From Carnegiea gigantea (Eukaryota; Streptophyta; Magnoliopsida; Caryophyllales; Cactaceae): a stretch of 64,000 bases of DNA. This document shows, piece by piece, positions 60,009 through 64,000 of this stretch (positions within the stretch are counted from its first letter, which is position 1; each line of letters starts with the position of its first letter). A model generated the notes under the pieces. The model saw only the letters and a program-made list of their open reading frames with translations. It searched no databases and was not told where the DNA came from. The translations under genes and the position numbers were made by a program. The stretch is from contig JAKOGI010000007.1 in the NCBI GenBank assembly GCA_029747015.1, positions 2,500,001 through 2,564,000 on the forward strand. Reading direction: 5' to 3'.

Positions 60009-61979
60009 TCAAGCACGGCGCAAGTCATGGATACTAGCATTGCGATGACCTCCTCCATGAAACTGCATAATATTAGGGTTACAAGGGTCGCTGCACGAAC
60101 CATACATGCAGTTGTTACCTCCTGATCCTCCAACATAATGCCCATATGCAGATGCACCTTCATAGCCTTCCTCATCTTCCCTTGCTAAGCAAGAATGTGG
60201 GGCTTGAAATTTTGCTTCCTAAAAGTTTTAGTTAGTTCACCACCAGATTTACATATCTAGTTAGATAGATGCATCGATGGAAATCTATACAAATAGAACC
60301 GTATTATGTTATCATGTTTTCAGAAGCACACGCTTTGTTACTAGTGAGAGTGTATATATTTTCTTAGGAGCACATAATATTTGCCAAAATTAAGAATGAA
60401 TGGGATCGATGAATTTGTTGTCCGTTAATTATTATAACTATAACAACTTACTAGATCGAATAGGAGATCTCCATGGACTTGCTCTAGATTTTTCACCTGG
60501 ATTATATTGTTCCCACAAAAACGGAATATGAGGGTGATTATCTCATATAACTAACTTCATAGCTAGCAAAACCCGAAATTAATTAACGGTATATATGTTG
60601 CTAACCTTCTTTCTGTAGGTCCCTGTTTGAACTTGGATCTTATGCATCTACATTTGCCAAGAACTTTAATTTTCAGAAATGATTCCTTGAATCGATATCC
60701 GATTAATAGCAAAAAGAGGGGCAGGATAATTAAACAGATTGGATGATAAGTTCATCAAAAGCATACATCAATTGTAGAAAGCAAAACAGTTTTTCTGATC
60801 AGTGCTGATGAGCGCCGATTAAGACCAAAGTTTTGAGTAGAAAATACGGCTAAGCACTAATTAGGGCTGTACTGATTGGTGCTGATGAGTGTTGATCAGT
60901 ACTGAATGTTGATGATAAATAGTTATAATAAGTTGAAAAGAACAGACCCGTAAATTGTAATCAAGCATATGAAACACTACAATCAAATGAAAACAAGAAG
61001 AGATCGACCTTTTGAGCACGGATGATGTCCAAGGCTTTATCCATATCTTGCTCAAGACTTTGCAACTCCTCCAGTCCCAGGTCCTCCAAATCGCCTCCCA
61101 CTCTTTGCCTATATATGTTTAGTACATATATTAATTAATTTGTTATCCGAATAATATCTTCTTTGCAAATTATTATTCAAAATCACCATTACACAACATT
61201 AATTAAGATGACAAGGGGAGAAATGTGGACGAGGAACTTCATGAATATACTGTGAAGCTACCTCATCTGCCTGCGAAGCATGCTATTGATATACAGCAGC
61301 TTCTCCTTTTGCTCTTGCATTTCCTACATTAAGCAAGATTAATTAATGATCAATTATGTCATTTTAATCTTCTAAGCACACCTAGCTTGATCTGAAGAGA
61401 GTGAGAGACCTCGTAGTGGCTGGTCCAGAGATCAATGCACTTGATTTTCTGATAATCATCGTAAATCTTCTTAAGCCTGGAGAAATTACGGTAAAACAAA
61501 GGAAGAAATACAAAATATCATTCTAAAGAATAAAATTAACTTTCGGTGTGGATCCCAGCACATTTGCAGGGTCTGTAGAGATCTAATTAAGTATAGACAG
61601 TCTTATCTCATCAAATAAACGTACAAACAGAGACATCACCGATTTCGAAAGACACCCACAGAAGGTTTTCAGAAAACATTTTCTTGAGTTGAAATCTTTT
61701 GAAAAAACCTTCAATATGAGTATATACGAACTAATTAATTAGGAAGGTTATTAATTAAGGACGCGAGAGAATGATATAGGTGTGTACTTACCGGGCACCG
61801 GGGGTGAGGTAGTGGTGGAGTTTGTTGGAGGAAGAAAGCAAGAAGAGAGAAACAGTAGCATCACATAATAAGGAAAGTTCATGAGCTTTCTTCATTATAC
61901 CATTCTTCCTCTTTGAGAACGTCACTTGCCTGCTTGTTTTGTCCTCAATTTTCTTCATCTCTATCCTCCTCCTCCCCAT
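60009..61979 (-). CDS. B-class MADS-box protein, AP3/TM6 lineage
   Basis: Seven minus-strand exons: 61979-61792, 61476-61410, 61323-61262, 61108-61009, 60647-60606, 60496-60452, 60218-60009. Exon sizes (188, 67, 62, 100, 42, 45, 210) and phases follow the MIKC pattern and give 237 residues. The MADS domain ([20 protein letters not shown]..., 1-60) is followed by the I region [20 protein letters not shown] and a K domain (about 86-168, including [20 protein letters not shown]). The C-terminus ends SIHDLRRA, resembling the paleoAP3 motif (YGxHDLRLA), which points to the TM6/paleoAP3 rather than the euAP3 branch. Family role: with a PISTILLATA-type partner it specifies petals and stamens. Oddities: RRR after MG, divergent [16 protein letters not shown] end of the MADS domain, and a shortened, Gly/Asn/Cys-rich C region. 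Confidence 0.93.
60797..60952. repeat. Repeat with GATCAGTGCTGATGAGYG units in intron 4
   Basis: Two diverged direct units (60797-60822 and 60873-60906) of GATCAGTGCTGATGAGCGC lie in the MADS gene intron 60648-61008. The right edge read on the minus strand is GGGTCTGTTCTTTTCAACTTATTA, like the ends of the Tourist-like elements elsewhere in the window, but the matching left end is missing. Confidence 0.5.
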
Positions 61980-63159
61980 ACTAAGTCTAGGTTCTCTGTA
62001 ATCCGCTCTCAACCTTTCTTTTTAAGCATGCATGGAGATAGACGGAGGGGTTCTATATATATTTGCACGTTGTGGTTTAGTCATTAACTTAATTGTACTG
62101 TCATGTAAACGTAAGCGGTTTCTCTGTAGACAATGATACTGGTGTAAGTAAGACCGTTTATGGCTGGATTTCCTCAGATCCATTGCAAATGGAATCGATA
62201 CTGAGAAGGGTTGTTGTTGTTAATTAGTGCATGAAACGAGCAAAGGTATCTGGTGAAAGAAATGTGGGGGAGGGAGAGTTCAGACAAAGGTGTTCTATTT
62301 TCATGAAATTGAGACCTACGTACTGCATGCTTTTATTGAGATGACAAGTTTTTCACTGCTGGTTTTCTTTTCACAGTTTGACCATCACATGCTCACAGTG
62401 ACTCGTCCTTGTTCTACACTTTTCCTCACGAGTTACATGAAATCAGTGTCCCTACTTGTCATGGTAAATTGGTAATTTCCGCTTATAAAAGTTAGACTTA
62501 TTTTTATATCTATTTTTTTTTTTTAATTTATTTTGTTAAAGTGGAACTCACGGTGTGTTCTATTGTTGTCATATGTCGTTGTTTTTTCTTAAAAAAAATT
62601 AATTGACATTTACGCAGCATGTGATTTCATGATAGCAATTTATTGATAAACCTCCCAAAAAATAAAATTGTGTAGGTTTCCTATACCAAAAACACAAAAA
62701 TAAATGAATTAAGTTTCGTTACAAATTTAAATTAAGGATGTGAATAAAAGAGCTTGATATTGATTGAAAATGTCTCTTTTATTATCTGTTAGTTCAATTG
62801 GTAAAATTTCTAATGATTGTTATTAAACACCTAAATTCAAATCCTGTCTACATTAATCTTTACAATTCATTTACACTGTAAAAAAATATACCCACAGAGG
62901 CGGGGGGGTCCGCTCAGACGTTCTCACATACACGAGGTACCATTGTTTTGCGTAACAAGGCCCAAGGCCACAGCGTTCTGGGCCTCTGGCATTGTTGCCT
63001 GGGCCATTGGAAAATGTGTAAGGGAAAGAAAAAGAAATGAAAATGGGGCCCGGAGCCCAATATACAAAACAGGAAGTATTTAAGCGAGGGCTTTTGCCAA
63101 CTGCCATAGAAAACAGCAGGAAAAAGAGCAGAAGCAGCAGCAAATTGGTCAAGCGAGAG
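61980..63159. other. Intergenic region between divergent MADS and glutaredoxin genes
   Basis: It is a shared promoter region of about 1.2 kb. A TATA-like CAAATATATATAG lies on the minus strand at 62052-62064, some 75 bases before the MADS start. AT-rich DNA follows to about 62880, and the final 200 bases form the glutaredoxin leader. No other gene and no clear CArG box was seen. Confidence 0.5.
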
Positions 63160-63347
63160 ATGCGGAGAATCGAAGAAAATGCTGTGAATTTCTGTCAAAC
63201 GAGGGGAATTATGGGTGTGATTATGATTTTGATGATGTTGATGAGCATCGGATTCAATGGAGCAATGGCGAGCAAATCAGCTTCTGCCTTTGTCAACAAT
63301 GTCATCTACTCTAATCGGATTGCCGTCTTCTCCAAATCCTACTGCCC
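63160..63347 (+). CDS. CPYC-type glutaredoxin with N-terminal hydrophobic signal, first exon only
   Basis: The frame from ATG 63160 (MRRIEENAVNFCQTRG) or ATG 63211 (MGVIMILMMLMSIG) carries a hydrophobic segment MGVIMILMMLMSIGFNGAMA, then SAFVNNVIYSNRIAVFSKSYCP, the start of a class I glutaredoxin of the GRXC3/C4 secreted type as I recall it. The exon stops at 63347 in the codon of the active-site proline (TGC CC/GTAACT, phase 2), so the rest of the CPYC site and the glutathione-binding fold must be in later exons. None is seen in the remaining 650 bases; the gene runs off the window. The role is reduction of disulfides or glutathionylated proteins in the secretory pathway. The 63211 start gives a more typical signal peptide; which is used is uncertain. 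Confidence 0.85.
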
Positions 63348-63349
63348 GT

Positions 63350-63351
<2 letters not shown>

Positions 63352-63389
<38 letters not shown>
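63352..63389 (+). repeat. (CT)n microsatellite at glutaredoxin intron start
   Basis: About nineteen CT units begin only four bases after the donor site at 63348. Confidence 0.95.
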
Positions 63390-63390
<1 letters not shown>

Positions 63391-64000
63391 GGTTTTCGCT
63401 TGTCACTTCGATTGGAACCCTAATGATGCCAATTAGCTGCTGATTGTGAGTTTTTGTTTGTTTGATCACCCCCGTTCAAGTCCTTCATAACTGTCAATTT
63501 AGGGTTTCTTGGGTTATCAGTTACGTGCTTTGATACTCGGTTAATTAAATTCAAGACCCAAGTTCCCTTTTGATCAAGGTTGTTTTCAGAAGGAAATTCA
63601 GTATAGATGATATTCTTGACTTGTGTTTTTGGTGCTGCACATGCGTGGGTGGAACGAAATTTTATCAAGTAGTATAACTTTGATGAACTGTGAATATAAG
63701 TGCAAGTGAAGAGATTTTGCTGAAATTGAAATGTGGAGAGGTCATTTCAGAATTTAGAAGCGAGGGCAGAATGTGGGTTCTTGTTATTGTCTTCGTATAA
63801 TACTTGTCTAATGGTGTCTCGGATGCAATGGGTTTGCAATATAGAGGCGCCGTTGTGCTGGGATTTGGTACTCAAACATAGATAGAGCAGTTGGATGCCT
63901 GAATTTGGTCCTAATTCCTCCAATATTTTTGGAAGACGCTTTAAGTATGAGAATTGCCCAACTTCTCCATCTTATACTTATACTGAGAGCTCAAGACTAA
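63390..64000 (+). other. Intron sequence of the glutaredoxin gene
   Basis: No second exon (expected to begin with the Tyr-Cys of the active site) is visible up to the end of the window; this is inferred to be intron. Confidence 0.55.

Noticed and set aside
63037..63159. Upstream in-frame extension of the glutaredoxin frame from 63037
   Set aside because: It would put a basic, non-hydrophobic 41-residue stretch before the signal segment; the ATG at 63160 or 63211 fits the family better.

Overview
The window is nuclear DNA from a flowering plant, almost certainly a eudicot. The genes carry GT-AG introns, the gene families are plant ones (NERD-type silencing factor, CYP84A ferulate 5-hydroxylase, class-A GATA factor, TM6/AP3 MADS-box gene), and the spacers are AT-rich and full of plant transposon types (L1-type LINE, Ty3-type solo LTR, hAT-, Tourist- and Stowaway-like elements). 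One short-repeat family built on AATAAGTTCAG resembles elements I associate with Caryophyllales, but that is only a hint. All exon boundaries below were worked out by eye from splice signals, phase and remembered family conservation; none is backed by transcripts.

Layout. 1-9239 (+): 3' two thirds of a NERD-like gene (PHD remnant, SWIB, Plus3, GYF, CCCH), including one intron that reads as a U12-type AT-AC intron. 10678-17615 (+): complete 15-exon DUF726/TMCO4-like membrane alpha/beta hydrolase. 19456-25630 (+): complete 7-exon DUF1640 (MCUR1/FMP32-like) mitochondrial coiled-coil protein with a 3.7 kb intron holding a 230-bp tandem duplication. 25631-30882: spacer with MITEs. 30883-33474 (-): complete two-exon CYP84A ferulate/coniferaldehyde 5-hydroxylase. 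33475-36278: spacer with hAT-like elements. 36296-44106 (+): a LINE of about 5.5 kb flanked by a perfect 17-bp target duplication and split by a 2.26 kb solo LTR that carries three different minisatellites. 44124-52127: gene-poor spacer with a MITE, a long hairpin and a LINE RNase H relic. 52128-53218 (-): two-exon GATA transcription factor. 57384-57454 (-): tRNA-Gly(GCC). 58270-59100: another LINE relic. 60009-61979 (-): complete seven-exon AP3/TM6-lineage MADS gene ending in a paleoAP3-like motif. 63160-end (+): first exon of a secreted/membrane CPYC-type glutaredoxin whose remaining exons lie beyond the window.

The protein genes are not an operon or a pathway cluster; they are independent housekeeping or developmental genes separated by transposon-filled spacers. 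I found no convincing new multi-gene system. The most interesting items are the AT-AC intron, the degenerate tryptophan-bearing repeats in the NERD-like protein, the nested LINE/solo-LTR whose removal exactly restores the LINE reading frame, the triple minisatellite inside that LTR, and the 44-nt-arm hairpin near 48.5 kb.
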